The position numbers were made by a program, and so were the translations under genes. The notes under the pieces were generated by a model that saw only the letters and a list, made by a program, of their open reading frames with translations, was not told where the DNA came from and searched no databases. Of a stretch of 17,174 nucleotides of DNA, positions 6,313-13,820 are shown piece by piece. How positions within the stretch are numbered: the stretch's first letter is position 1; each line of letters begins with the position of its first letter. The DNA comes from an uncultured Clostridium sp. (GTDB lineage Bacteria; Bacillota; Clostridia; Christensenellales; Borkfalkiaceae), in the NCBI GenBank assembly GCA_900555925.1, contig USMU01000040.1, positions 1-17,174 of the forward strand. Reading direction: 5' to 3'.

Positions 6313-7116
6313 ATGATTTATTTTGTAGCGACGCCCATCGGCAATCTGAAAGACATTACTCTCCGCGCTTTGGAGACGCTCCGCGCCGCGGACGTCATAT
6401 TTTGCGAGGATACGCGGCATACCGTAAAACTTCTGAACGCTTACGAAATCAAAAAGCCGCTGTATTCCTGCCATAAATTCAACGAAACGGAAGCGACGGA
6501 AAAGATTTTGTCATTTTCGCGCGAGGGAAAGACGGTCGCGGTCGTCTCCGATGCGGGCACGCCCGTCGTCTCCGATCCCGGAAACATCGTCTGTAAAATT
6601 TTGCGCGAGGCGGGCGAGCCGTATACGCTCATTCCGGGTGCGTGCGCGTTCGTCGCGGCCTTGGTGCTGTCCGCTCTGCCTGCGGACAGATTCGCGTTCA
6701 TCGGTTTTCTCCCCGAAAAGAAGGGGGACAGAACGGCTCTTTTGGAAAAATATAAGGATCTCGATATAACGCTGGCCTTTCACAGCGCTCCGCAGGACGT
6801 GGACAGGGATATTGCCTCTCTGTTCGCGGCGTTCGGAGACCGCCGCGCGGTCGCGGTCAGAGAGATTTCAAAAATTCATGAGGAAAGCATTCCCTTTTAT
6901 TTGTCCGAGGGACTTTCGGGGGAAAAACGCGGCGAATACGTCCTCGTCGTCGAAGGCGCGGGCGAGCGCGAAAATCCTTTGAACGCCCTTCCCGAACGGG
7001 AACATATCCGCCATTATATGGATATGGGACTCGACAAAAAAGAAGCCCTGAAACGCGCGGCAAAAGACAGAGGAATCTCTAAATCCGCGCTGTATCCCTT
7101 TTCTCTCGACCTTTGA
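6313..7116 (+). CDS. rsmI: 16S rRNA (cytidine-1402-2'-O)-methyltransferase
   Basis: A 267-residue tetrapyrrole-methylase-fold enzyme that methylates the ribose of C1402 in the decoding centre of 16S rRNA using SAM. Diagnostic blocks: YFVATPIGNLKDIT (3-16), EDTRHT (32-37), SDAGTPVVSDPG (79-90) and FIGFLPEKKGDR (129-140). The usual IPGPSA block reads IPGACAF (107-113), a mild deviation. Family-typical length is about 275-290, so this is complete but slightly short at the C-terminus. AAGGAAG sits a few nt before the ATG. It follows the TrmN6-like gene and ends ahead of a strong terminator. Confidence 0.95.
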   Translation: MIYFVATPIGNLKDITLRALETLRAADVIFCEDTRHTVKLLNAYEIKKPLYSCHKFNETEATEKILSFSREGKTVAVVSDAGTPVVSDPGNIVCKILREAGEPYTLIPGACAFVAALVLSALPADRFAFIGFLPEKKGDRTALLEKYKDLDITLAFHSAPQDVDRDIASLFAAFGDRRAVAVREISKIHEESIPFYLSEGLSGEKRGEYVLVVEGAGERENPLNALPEREHIRHYMDMGLDKKEALKRAAKDRGISKSALYPFSLDL

Positions 7117-7198
7117 AAACATAGGACAACGTTTCGGATAACGTCGATTTTTAATATACAGAAAAATTGCTCAAATAGCGGCGATTTTTCTCTAATTT

Positions 7199-7233
7199 GC
7201 GACACTTTTATGAAAAGTGTCGCTTTTATTTTT
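7199..7233 (+). terminator. Rho-independent terminator after rsmI
   Basis: Perfect 11-bp stem GCGACACTTTT (7199-7209) / AAAAGTGTCGC (7213-7223) with a 3-nt loop, then TTTTATTTTT. This is the strongest terminator of the window. The rest of the 7117-7375 gap is AT-rich and holds only the next promoter. Confidence 0.93.
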
Positions 7234-7286
7234 ATGAAACCGATAGAAAAAGTCATAAAAATATATGATAAAATGCTTTTGCGTGC

Positions 7287-7315
7287 TTGACTTAAAGAGG
7301 AATATCCCTTATAAT
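7287..7315 (+). promoter_or_regulatory. Sigma-A promoter of the large lipoprotein gene
   Basis: TTGACT (7287-7292), 17-bp spacer, TATAAT (7310-7315). Transcription should start near 7322, leaving a leader of about 54 nt that holds a small CGTC/GACG hairpin and AGGAG (7363-7367). Confidence 0.88.
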
Positions 7316-7375
7316 GGTATACAGAAAATATTTGTATTTTTTCGTCTTTGAGGACGGGAAAAAGGAGAAATAGAG

Positions 7376-10066
7376 ATGAACGGAAAAAAGAAGTGCGCCT
7401 TGGCGGCGGTTTCCGTGCTGACGGCGTCGCTGATTTTGGCTGCCGCGGGGTGCGGGGAGGTGAAAATCAATACGGGGGAAATCCGCGCGGAGGGGGAAAC
7501 GACGATCATTCAGACGCCCACAAAGACCGCGGCGGAATACACGCCTGAGGAGAATGCTTATGTTGTCGCGGGAAGGTTGAAGAGTCTCGAATTTTATCGC
7601 TCGGAAGTAAGGGGACAGGTCGTTGCGGGATTTTTGAATTATAAGCAGACGATAGAGGACACGCATATCAAAAACGGCGACGAGTCGTATACGCAGGCGA
7701 AATCCATGTCCATGCTGGTAAACGTGGGAAAACAAGCGTTTTTCAAGGGCGGGAAAGTCGTCATGCGGGACGCGACGGACGTCAAAAAAGATAAATGGTC
7801 GGACGATTTTTCTGTGACGACGTTGGAGGATTACCGCGAAAAGCGCGGAGCCGAGCCCACCGCCCTTTCCAATTATATCCTCAACGACGAGACGATCTTG
7901 AAGGCGGAACTGGTTTCCGTTTCGGACGGGGTATATACCTGCCGCTACGAGATAGATCCCAAGGCGGGAACTTCCCGCTATGCGGTGAAGATGATGAATT
8001 ACGGCGGGCTGAAAAGCGCGCCGGAGTTTGAAAGCTGTACGCTCGAACTCAAATTCGACGAAAATTGGATTCCCGTTTCCCTGACGACGACGGATAAATA
8101 CACCGTAAACTTTATCGGGGATATGTCCTGCTCTTCCACGATGACGGAGACCTTTTACGATATCGGAAAACCTACGGAAATTCCGTCCGCAGAGCTTTTC
8201 CGCGAAAAGTTGGGAGACGTTCCCGACGAAATCGTTCCGGGCGGGGAAGTGAACATGGAGGACGGATTGGCGGCGCTCACCGACGCGGTGATGAACACGG
8301 ATTTGTCCGGCGGGATAAAGGTGAACGGAGTCCTTGCGGCTTCGTCTGCGCAGAATAAACTCCTTTCGCTGCCCGTGGACGGCTGGATTTCCTTCGACCT
8401 CGAAAAATTCGCCGTAGAAGGGCTGAAAAGTGCGTTCCGCGCGCGTCTGTCCGCAGAGCTTTTGGGGCTGCCCGTAAACTTTTACTATACGGGGGACGGA
8501 ACGCTGTACGTCGCGGTAGGGACTGTCCGTTATAAATATCCGCTTTCTCTGCCCGACGAGGGAACGAGTTTTGAAGAGGGGCTGGAACTCCTCTCGGCCG
8601 AGAAGATTTCTCAAAACGGGAATACATATACCTATCGGTTCCTGTTGGACGAGGCGCTGTTTGCGCCCGTGAACGAAGCGCTTTCCGAGTTTACCGAAGG
8701 GCTGGTCGGACCTGCGAAGGAGCTCCTTTCGGGGATTTCCTTAAAAGAGGCGGGCGCCGTCGTGTCCATTCATAAGCCCGAAAATCAATCGGGAAAAATC
8801 GCGGCGGCGGAACTGTTCGCGGATTTTTCCGCGGCGACGCTGTCGGCCGATACGGCGGTGTGCGAATTTACCGAGGCTCTGCCTTCGGCGGAAGAACTCG
8901 CGGCTTATCTTCCCGCGGATACCGAGAAGCTTTCCGCGAATTTCTCTGCCCTGCTTTCGTTTGCAGATGCGCTTTCCGCCTTCGATTGGACGGCGGGCAT
9001 GAATCTCAAAGCGCAGCTGAAATCTACTTTGTCCTTCGACGTCCCCGCGCAGATTCAGATATTGCCCGAAAAATTGCTCGCGGGGGATCTTTTGGGCGCG
9101 GTGCGTATCTATGCGAATTTTGACGTGCCCCTCATTACGCTGTTCGGGGGGCCGGCGGTGGAAATTTATTTCCAAAACGGTATTCTCACGACCGTGGACA
9201 AAAAGAGCGGTCAGGTCAGCGAGTCGAATCTCGCGGGTGCGGTCGGAGAACTCCTTGCGAAAAAGTTGCCCGACCTTATCGGCGGGATTTCGGGCGGCGC
9301 GGACGGGATTGTAACCCTTTTGGCGGACGCGGCGCTGAACTCCGAAACGACGGTTTCGGAAGCCGAGGACGGAACAAAGACCGTACAGCTGAATTTCAGC
9401 GAAAATTTCAATGCCGTTTTGTCGGAGGCATACGCGGCGATCTGGGACGCGGTGGGGAATATCGACATGGGAGATATGGAGAGCTTGAAGCCTCTGCTCA
9501 TCGGCATGTTCAAATTCGACGTGGAACGTTCCTCCTTCGTTTCGGAATACAAAGACGGAAAGCTGCAAAGTTTCTCGCTGAATCTCCTCAACGAACCGAA
9601 AAACAAAAAATTTATTCTCGGCATTCAAATGGGGAACGCCATGGCCGAAGGAGAAATGGATTCCCGTTTCGACGCCCTCGCTGCGGCGGCCGCCGCATAC
9701 GAGGAGGGCGCGGCGGTGCGCGAAGCGGTGAAGAATTTAGTCGACAACGGCGTCTTGTGGCTGGGAGATTCCTATGGGGAAAAATTGGACGAAGTCGATG
9801 CGATGTACAGCGCGCTTTCTGACGCCGCCAAAAAGACGGTGACGGATTATAAAAAGATCGCGTCGCTCAGAAAGGATTGGCTGGCTTTGAGAAAACCCGT
9901 GGACGAGTTTACGACGCTGTTGGAGACGCTCAGAGAATCGCCGACGGAAGAGGACTGGTCACAGGCGGAAAAGCTCTTCTCGGCGTTCGATGTCCGACAG
10001 AAGGAGTATCTCGGTCCCTATGCGGAAAAGGAATACCTCGAACTGTTGGAGGCGAGAGGGGAATAA
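7376..10066 (+). CDS. Large multidomain lipoprotein of unknown function
   Basis: I do not recognise this 896-residue protein beyond its export class. It has a lipoprotein signal: KKK near the start, a hydrophobic core 8-24, and lipobox A-A-G-C with C26 as the lipidated cysteine. It should therefore sit on the outer face of the membrane. After a linker, residues about 60-265 form a beta-rich unit. Two further units of about 230 residues follow, each opened by a similar segment (IPSAELF at 269-275, LPSAEEL at 502-508), suggesting duplication of a beta-rich domain, possibly LolA/LppX-like (inference). From about 765 on it is helical, with VDAMYSALSDAAKKTVTDYK (807-826) matching the small three-helix modules (A..aYdaLtdaqK..V) common at the ends of clostridial surface proteins. 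AGGAG is 8 nt before the ATG. It is a single-gene unit between a promoter and a terminator. Confidence 0.85.
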   Translation: MNGKKKCALAAVSVLTASLILAAAGCGEVKINTGEIRAEGETTIIQTPTKTAAEYTPEENAYVVAGRLKSLEFYRSEVRGQVVAGFLNYKQTIEDTHIKNGDESYTQAKSMSMLVNVGKQAFFKGGKVVMRDATDVKKDKWSDDFSVTTLEDYREKRGAEPTALSNYILNDETILKAELVSVSDGVYTCRYEIDPKAGTSRYAVKMMNYGGLKSAPEFESCTLELKFDENWIPVSLTTTDKYTVNFIGDMSCSSTMTETFYDIGKPTEIPSAELFREKLGDVPDEIVPGGEVNMEDGLAALTDAVMNTDLSGGIKVNGVLAASSAQNKLLSLPVDGWISFDLEKFAVEGLKSAFRARLSAELLGLPVNFYYTGDGTLYVAVGTVRYKYPLSLPDEGTSFEEGLELLSAEKISQNGNTYTYRFLLDEALFAPVNEALSEFTEGLVGPAKELLSGISLKEAGAVVSIHKPENQSGKIAAAELFADFSAATLSADTAVCEFTEALPSAEELAAYLPADTEKLSANFSALLSFADALSAFDWTAGMNLKAQLKSTLSFDVPAQIQILPEKLLAGDLLGAVRIYANFDVPLITLFGGPAVEIYFQNGILTTVDKKSGQVSESNLAGAVGELLAKKLPDLIGGISGGADGIVTLLADAALNSETTVSEAEDGTKTVQLNFSENFNAVLSEAYAAIWDAVGNIDMGDMESLKPLLIGMFKFDVERSSFVSEYKDGKLQSFSLNLLNEPKNKKFILGIQMGNAMAEGEMDSRFDALAAAAAAYEEGAAVREAVKNLVDNGVLWLGDSYGEKLDEVDAMYSALSDAAKKTVTDYKKIASLRKDWLALRKPVDEFTTLLETLRESPTEEDWSQAEKLFSAFDVRQKEYLGPYAEKEYLELLEARGE

Positions 10067-10071
10067 ACGCG

Positions 10072-10099
10072 GAAAGAGCGTTCCGTTCTTTCATTTTTT
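10072..10099 (+). terminator. Rho-independent terminator of the lipoprotein gene
   Basis: GAAAGAGCG (10072-10080), loop TTC, CGTTCTTTC (10084-10092), a 9-bp stem with one G-U pair, then ATTTTTT. The T-run also starts a second inverted repeat (TTTTTGCG / CGCAAAAA) just downstream. Confidence 0.85.
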
Positions 10100-10148
10100 G
10101 CGTATAAACGCGCAAAAAGAATTATTTTAAAAAAGTGAAATAAAATCA

Positions 10149-10177
10149 TTGTATTTTTTCCCGGACAGAGCTATAAT
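10149..10177 (+). promoter_or_regulatory. Sigma-A promoter of the MATE gene
   Basis: TTGTAT (10149-10154), 17-bp spacer, TATAAT (10172-10177). The -10 is perfect and the -35 is 3/6. Confidence 0.7.
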
Positions 10178-10224
10178 ATCCCCACTTCAAAAGATAAATA
10201 TCTGTCGATATCGGAGAAAAACGT

Positions 10225-11625
10225 ATGACTAAGGAATTGACGAAAGGCAGTCCCTTCCGACTGATTTTCAGTTTTATGCTGCCCGTGCTCATCGGGAATA
10301 TTTTTCAGCAGCTCTACAATATGGCGGATACGCTGATCGTCGGTCACACCGTTTCTTCGGACGCGATGGCGGGTGTGGGGAGTACGGGCTCCATCACCTT
10401 TCTCATCATCGGTTTTGCTACGGGCCTGACATCGGGCTTTGCCGTGCGGACGAGTCAGCGCTTCGGCGCGCGGGACGAAGCGGGCGTCAGAAAGAGCGTC
10501 GCCGTCTCTTTGGAATTATGTATTCTTTTGACGGCGTTTTTGATGTCCTTGGCCATGCCCCTCGCGGGGCCGCTTCTGCGGCTCATGCAGACTCCCGAAA
10601 AATATTTTTCCTATGCGTATTGGTATCTGTTCGTATGCTTCGGCGGAATCGGCGCGACGATTCTCTATAACATCTCCGCGGCGACGCTCCGTTCCATCGG
10701 GGATACAAAGACGCCGCTCGTCATTCTCGTCGTCTCCGCCGTTTTGAACGTCGGGCTCGATTTGCTCTTTATCGTCGTATTCAAAATGAAATATACGGGC
10801 GCCGCGGCTGCGACCGTCATCAGCCAATTCGTCGCCGGCGTCGGCGGACTCATTTATATGTTGAAGGCCTATCCCATTCTGCGCCCTCATCGTTCGGATT
10901 GGAAAAGTTTTCGTCTCTGGGGCGGGCATATCGCGCTGGGACTTCCCATGGCATTGCAATTCTCCATTACGGCGATCGGCAGTATCATTCAACAGACCGC
11001 GCTCAATTCGCTGGATAAGAGCATGCCGGGAATCGTCACCGCTTATACCGCAGCCACGAAAATCAGCAACTTCGCCACGACGCCCTTCGATGCGCTCGGC
11101 GTCACCTTCGCCACTTATGCGGGGCAGAACTTCGGCGCCAAGGAATACGGCCGCATCAAGGACGGCGTGTTCGCGGGAATGTGTTATGCGCTCGGAATCT
11201 GGGCGGTCGGATTGGCGCTCTGTACCTTCCTCGGCCGCCCTCTGACGGGGATATTCCTCGATAAGACGACCGGCGACGCCGCTCTGTACTATAACGAAAT
11301 TCTGGGATATTCCAAAAAATATCTCGTCTTTCAGAGTGCGTTTTACGGTCCGCTCGGCGTCATCTTCGTCTACCGCAATACCTTGCAGGGAATCGGCCGC
11401 TCCGCTTTGACGATGATCGCGGGCGTCACCGAACTCGTCGGCAGAACGGTGTCCTCCTTCCTGTTCGTCAAACTTTTCGGGTTTACGGGAATCTGTCTCT
11501 CCAATCCCATGGCTTGGCTCGCTGCGGATATCTTTCTCGTATCGGCCTATTACATTATCATGCGAAAATACCGCGTCCCCCGCGCTTACGGATTTGCGAA
11601 ACTGTTCCGCCGCTCCAAAAAATAA
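10225..11625 (+). CDS. MATE-family efflux transporter
   Basis: A 466-residue membrane transporter of the MATE family, which exports drugs or metabolites in exchange for Na+ or H+. The N-terminus (KGSPFRLIFSFMLPVLIGNIF) and the block QQLYNMADTLIVGH (28-41) are the classic MATE signature. The half-repeat recurs in the second part (ALGLPMALQFSITAIGS, then QTALNSLDKSMPGIVTAYTAATK). About twelve hydrophobic segments are visible and the length is normal for the family. GGAG is 9 nt before the ATG. The substrate cannot be predicted, and many clostridial relatives have no known one. No terminator is seen before the next gene, so some read-through is possible. Confidence 0.94.
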   Translation: MTKELTKGSPFRLIFSFMLPVLIGNIFQQLYNMADTLIVGHTVSSDAMAGVGSTGSITFLIIGFATGLTSGFAVRTSQRFGARDEAGVRKSVAVSLELCILLTAFLMSLAMPLAGPLLRLMQTPEKYFSYAYWYLFVCFGGIGATILYNISAATLRSIGDTKTPLVILVVSAVLNVGLDLLFIVVFKMKYTGAAAATVISQFVAGVGGLIYMLKAYPILRPHRSDWKSFRLWGGHIALGLPMALQFSITAIGSIIQQTALNSLDKSMPGIVTAYTAATKISNFATTPFDALGVTFATYAGQNFGAKEYGRIKDGVFAGMCYALGIWAVGLALCTFLGRPLTGIFLDKTTGDAALYYNEILGYSKKYLVFQSAFYGPLGVIFVYRNTLQGIGRSALTMIAGVTELVGRTVSSFLFVKLFGFTGICLSNPMAWLAADIFLVSAYYIIMRKYRVPRAYGFAKLFRRSKK

Positions 11626-11649
11626 ATTTCACGAAATAATAACATTCCT

Positions 11650-11678
11650 TTGATATAGTCAACATAATTTAATACTAA
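11650..11678 (+). promoter_or_regulatory. Weak promoter candidate before the small membrane protein
   Basis: TTGATA (11650-11655), 17-bp spacer, TACTAA (11673-11678). The -35 is good and the -10 poor. Read-through from the MATE gene is the alternative. Confidence 0.4.
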
Positions 11679-11701
11679 ACTATTAAAAACGGGAGGGCGG
11701 C

Positions 11702-12124
11702 ATGGAAAAAACGGAAGAAATTCATTTGCAGGACGGCGGAGAGCCGAAAACGAGCGAGTTTTTGCTGAAACTTTCAAGCATGCGGGAAAAATGGGTGAGG
11801 ACGGCGGTATTTCTCAAAGCGTTTTATCTGCTTGCGCTGACGGCGCTCTTGCTGTTCGGACAGTATGCCGCGATTGAATTGCAGGTTTTTGCGGCGATTC
11901 TGGCGTTCGGGTTTTGGGCTTTGGATTTTTTCTGCCTTTATAAAAGGACGGTTTATGCCGTCAATGCGGAGAGATTGAAAGCGTCGCCCGAAACGTTCGT
12001 GTTCGACGATTGCGTAAAGCCCTTCAAAGAAAGCGAAAAATGGGGAAAATCGGCGGTTTGCTCCGCCGTGTGGTATGCGTTGTTATTCATCGCCGTCGTC
12101 ATTTTTTTGGAAGCGATTGCCTGA
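11702..12124 (+). CDS. Small membrane protein of unknown function
   Basis: A 140-residue protein I do not recognise. The first 30 residues are polar. Hydrophobic segments are at about 34-54, 57-79 and 117-139, with a cytoplasm-like charged stretch (KRTVYAVNAERLKASPETF) between the second and third. Three membrane passes are therefore likely. GGAGG lies 5 nt before the ATG. It sits 76 nt after the MATE gene on the same strand and is followed by a strong terminator, so it is probably the last gene of that transcript or a unit of its own. No catalytic or binding motif is visible. Confidence 0.75.
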   Translation: MEKTEEIHLQDGGEPKTSEFLLKLSSMREKWVRTAVFLKAFYLLALTALLLFGQYAAIELQVFAAILAFGFWALDFFCLYKRTVYAVNAERLKASPETFVFDDCVKPFKESEKWGKSAVCSAVWYALLFIAVVIFLEAIA

Positions 12125-12154
12125 CGGGATTTTTCTTTTGAGAGAATTTTTCGG

Positions 12155-12187
12155 GCGCCCCGAAACGAACGGGGCGCTTGTTTTATT
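12155..12187 (+). terminator. Rho-independent terminator
   Basis: GCGCCCCG (12155-12162), 7-nt loop, CGGGGCGC (12170-12177), then TTGTTTTATT. Perfect 8-bp GC-rich stem. Confidence 0.88.
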
Positions 12188-12222
12188 CGTTCGGCTGTCG
12201 GGGCGTAAAATTCCGTATTCGC

Positions 12223-12252
12223 TTGACAAACGGCGGCTTTCTATGATAGCAT
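12223..12252 (+). promoter_or_regulatory. Promoter candidate of the zinc peptidase gene
   Basis: TTGACA (12223-12228), 18-bp spacer, TAGCAT (12247-12252, 4/6). A perfect TATAAT at 12253-12258 is too far from this -35 (24 bp), so the exact -10 is uncertain. Confidence 0.5.
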
Positions 12253-12258
12253 TATAAT

Positions 12259-12424
12259 GGAAAAGGGATAAAAAGACTGCGGAAAGTCCGCCCGCGGGAA
12301 ATCTGACCGCAAAAACGGAGGAAAAAGTCGGACGACGTCGGGAAAAGCGCGTGGATAAGCGGCGCGGTATAGCGACGGGATTTTTTCGCATAATAATCGG
12401 GAGAAAGTGAGGAGGTGGAGAAGA
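12259..12424 (+). promoter_or_regulatory. Long, probably structured 5' leader of the zinc peptidase gene
   Basis: About 165 nt separate the expected start of transcription from the ATG, with no credible reading frame. It is rich in short complementary GC blocks separated by purine runs: GCGGA-AAG-TCCGC (12279-12291), the palindromes CCCGCGGG and CGACGTCG, and CGCG pairs around 12348-12366. A T6 run (12381-12386) follows. I do not match it to any riboswitch class I know. It may be a regulatory leader or only a long leader. Confidence 0.35.
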
Positions 12425-13159
12425 ATGCCTTTTGAATATTATATTATCTTTTTGGTGTTGATTTTGCTTTGTGCGGCGTTTTCGGGCTGGGCGAGCATGC
12501 GCGTACATTCCGCATACAGCGCGTTCAGTACGAAAAAAACGGCGTCTCATATGACGGGCTACGATACAGCGGTGAGACTGCTTCGGGCGAACGATATTTA
12601 CGATGTCTCCGTCGGCAGAGTGAAGGGGCGCCTGAGCGACCATTTCGATCCCCGTCGCGGCGTGGTGAATTTGTCCGACGCGACATACGGAGACGATTCC
12701 GTTGCGGCAGTTGCGGTCGCGGCGCATGAAATCGGGCACGTGGTGCAAAAGGAGAGAGGGTATATTCCCTATAAAATCCGTACCGCTTTGGTTCCGATCA
12801 CCAATTTCGGGGCGCGGCTGGCTTTGCCTCTGGTGCTCGTCGGATTGCTGCTGGATATTTTCGTGAATGCGACTTCCGCTTCCTCCGTCGGATTCTATCT
12901 CGCGGTTGCGGGGGTAGTGCTTTACGGACTCTCGACGCTGTTTACTTTGGTGACGCTCCCCGTGGAGTTGGACGCCAGCCGCCGCGCGAAAAAGATGCTC
13001 CTCGAAGAGGGGATTCTCGCGGAGGACGAGAAAAAGGGCGCGGGAAAGGTTCTGAGTGCGGCGGCGCTCACGTACGTCGCGGCGCTGTTGACCTCGCTCA
13101 TTTACTTTTTGCGATTTGCGGTGTGGGTATTCGCGTTGTTCGGGCGGCGCAGAGATTGA
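12425..13159 (+). CDS. Membrane zinc metallopeptidase (YugP-like)
   Basis: A 244-residue protein of the zinc-dependent 'neutral zinc metallopeptidase' family (B. subtilis YugP type). One N-terminal membrane segment (5-22) is followed by a soluble part with LSDHFDPRRGVVNLS (70-84) and the zinc/catalytic motif AAHEIGH (99-105, ligands H101 and H105, catalytic E102). Three or so hydrophobic segments follow (about 123-146, 152-180, 218-242). VTLPVELDASRRAKKML in the third part is typical of the family and probably supplies the third ligand. The substrate is unknown. AGGAGGT sits 8 nt before the ATG at 12425; an upstream in-frame GTG at 12407 overlaps that site and is rejected. The stop is followed at once by an 18-bp palindrome. 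Confidence 0.92.
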   Translation: MPFEYYIIFLVLILLCAAFSGWASMRVHSAYSAFSTKKTASHMTGYDTAVRLLRANDIYDVSVGRVKGRLSDHFDPRRGVVNLSDATYGDDSVAAVAVAAHEIGHVVQKERGYIPYKIRTALVPITNFGARLALPLVLVGLLLDIFVNATSASSVGFYLAVAGVVLYGLSTLFTLVTLPVELDASRRAKKMLLEEGILAEDEKKGAGKVLSAAALTYVAALLTSLIYFLRFAVWVFALFGRRRD

Positions 13160-13163
13160 AAAA

Positions 13164-13181
13164 TCGGAAAAATTTTTCCGA
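13164..13181. repeat. Perfect 18-bp palindrome, copy 2 of a recurring 18-mer
   Basis: TCGGAAAAATTTTTCCGA is fully self-complementary. It lies 4 nt after the peptidase stop and 4 nt before the -35 of the sigma-factor promoter. It could be an operator or a weak transcript-end hairpin, but no T-run follows. A 17/18 match is at 5125-5142. Confidence 0.6.
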
Positions 13182-13185
13182 AACC

Positions 13186-13214
13186 GCAACCCCTGAAAGA
13201 AAAAAATCTACTAT
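13186..13214 (+). promoter_or_regulatory. ECF-type promoter of the sigma/anti-sigma pair
   Basis: GCAACC (13186-13191), 16-bp A-rich spacer, CTACTAT (13208-13214). The AAC-containing -35 with a 16-bp spacer is the usual arrangement for ECF sigma factors, which often read their own promoter. No good sigma-A promoter is visible here. The link to this sigma factor is inference. Confidence 0.45.
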
Positions 13215-13262
13215 GCAGGTGAACGGAGAAAATTTCGACGTTTGCATGCCGAGGAGTCCCGA

Positions 13263-13820
13263 ATGACAGACGAAGAGATTGTCGAATTGTATTTTTCCCG
13301 CAATCAGACCGCTCTGTCCGCCACGGCGGAAAGGTACGGCGGTTTTTTCCGTGCGGTGTCCGTCAACATTTTACATAACGGACGCGACGCGGAGGAGTGC
13401 GTCAGCGATACATACCTCGCCTGTTGGAATACCATACCGCCTGAGCGTCCCCGGTCCTTAAAGGCCTATGCGGGGGCGTTGTGCCGCAATATTTCTTTCG
13501 ATTGCTATAAGCGCTCGCACGCCCAAAAGCGCGGCGGGGGCAAGACGGAGACGCTTCTTTCGGAAATCGAGGAATTTTTGCCCGCGGAGGGGCAGGGGAG
13601 CGATTACGAGGAAAATGCCGCCGCGGAAGCGATCAATGATTTTCTTTCTTCCCTGAAAACGGAGGAACGCATAGTCTTTGTCCGCCGCTATTGGTTTTCG
13701 GACGACATTAAAGAAATCGCCGCGCGCATGGGATTTTCCGAAAGCAAGGTAAAATCGCTGTTATTCCGACTTCGGGGAAAACTGAAAGAGAAATTGCTCC
13801 GGGAGGGGATCGGGATATGA
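13263..13820 (+). CDS. ECF-type RNA polymerase sigma factor
   Basis: A 185-residue sigma-70 family protein with regions 2 and 4 only. Region 2 spans about 5-85, with AEECVSDTYLACWNTIPP (43-60) in the core-binding/-10 recognition part and LKAYAGALCRNISFDCYKR (66-84). A linker rich in Glu, Gly and Lys follows (about 88-125). Region 4 is about 125-180, with a helix-turn-helix in DIKEIAARMGFSESKVKSLLFRLRGKL. AGGAG lies 6 nt before the ATG at 13263; an ATG at 13242 has no such site and adds seven residues. The stop overlaps the start of the next gene, and such coupling is typical of a sigma factor with its anti-sigma. It probably controls an envelope-stress or similar regulon; the signal is unknown. 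Confidence 0.9.
   Translation: MTDEEIVELYFSRNQTALSATAERYGGFFRAVSVNILHNGRDAEECVSDTYLACWNTIPPERPRSLKAYAGALCRNISFDCYKRSHAQKRGGGKTETLLSEIEEFLPAEGQGSDYEENAAAEAINDFLSSLKTEERIVFVRRYWFSDDIKEIAARMGFSESKVKSLLFRLRGKLKEKLLREGIGI

Noticed and set aside
7292..8614. Minus-strand open frame of 440 codons antisense to the large lipoprotein
   Set aside because: Arg/Phe/Gly-rich shadow composition, no ribosome site, and it overlaps the promoter and signal peptide of the real gene.
12279..12295. GGAAAGTCC in the peptidase leader, resembling the conserved CR-I block of RNase P RNA
   Set aside because: RNase P RNA is 350-400 nt and needs the partner conserved blocks downstream; a protein gene starts only 140 nt later, so the match is local.
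12083..13189. Minus-strand open frame of 368 codons antisense to the zinc peptidase
   Set aside because: It covers a well-supported gene on the other strand, the composition (His, Arg, Gln rich) is that of an antisense shadow, and it crosses the leader and the next promoter.
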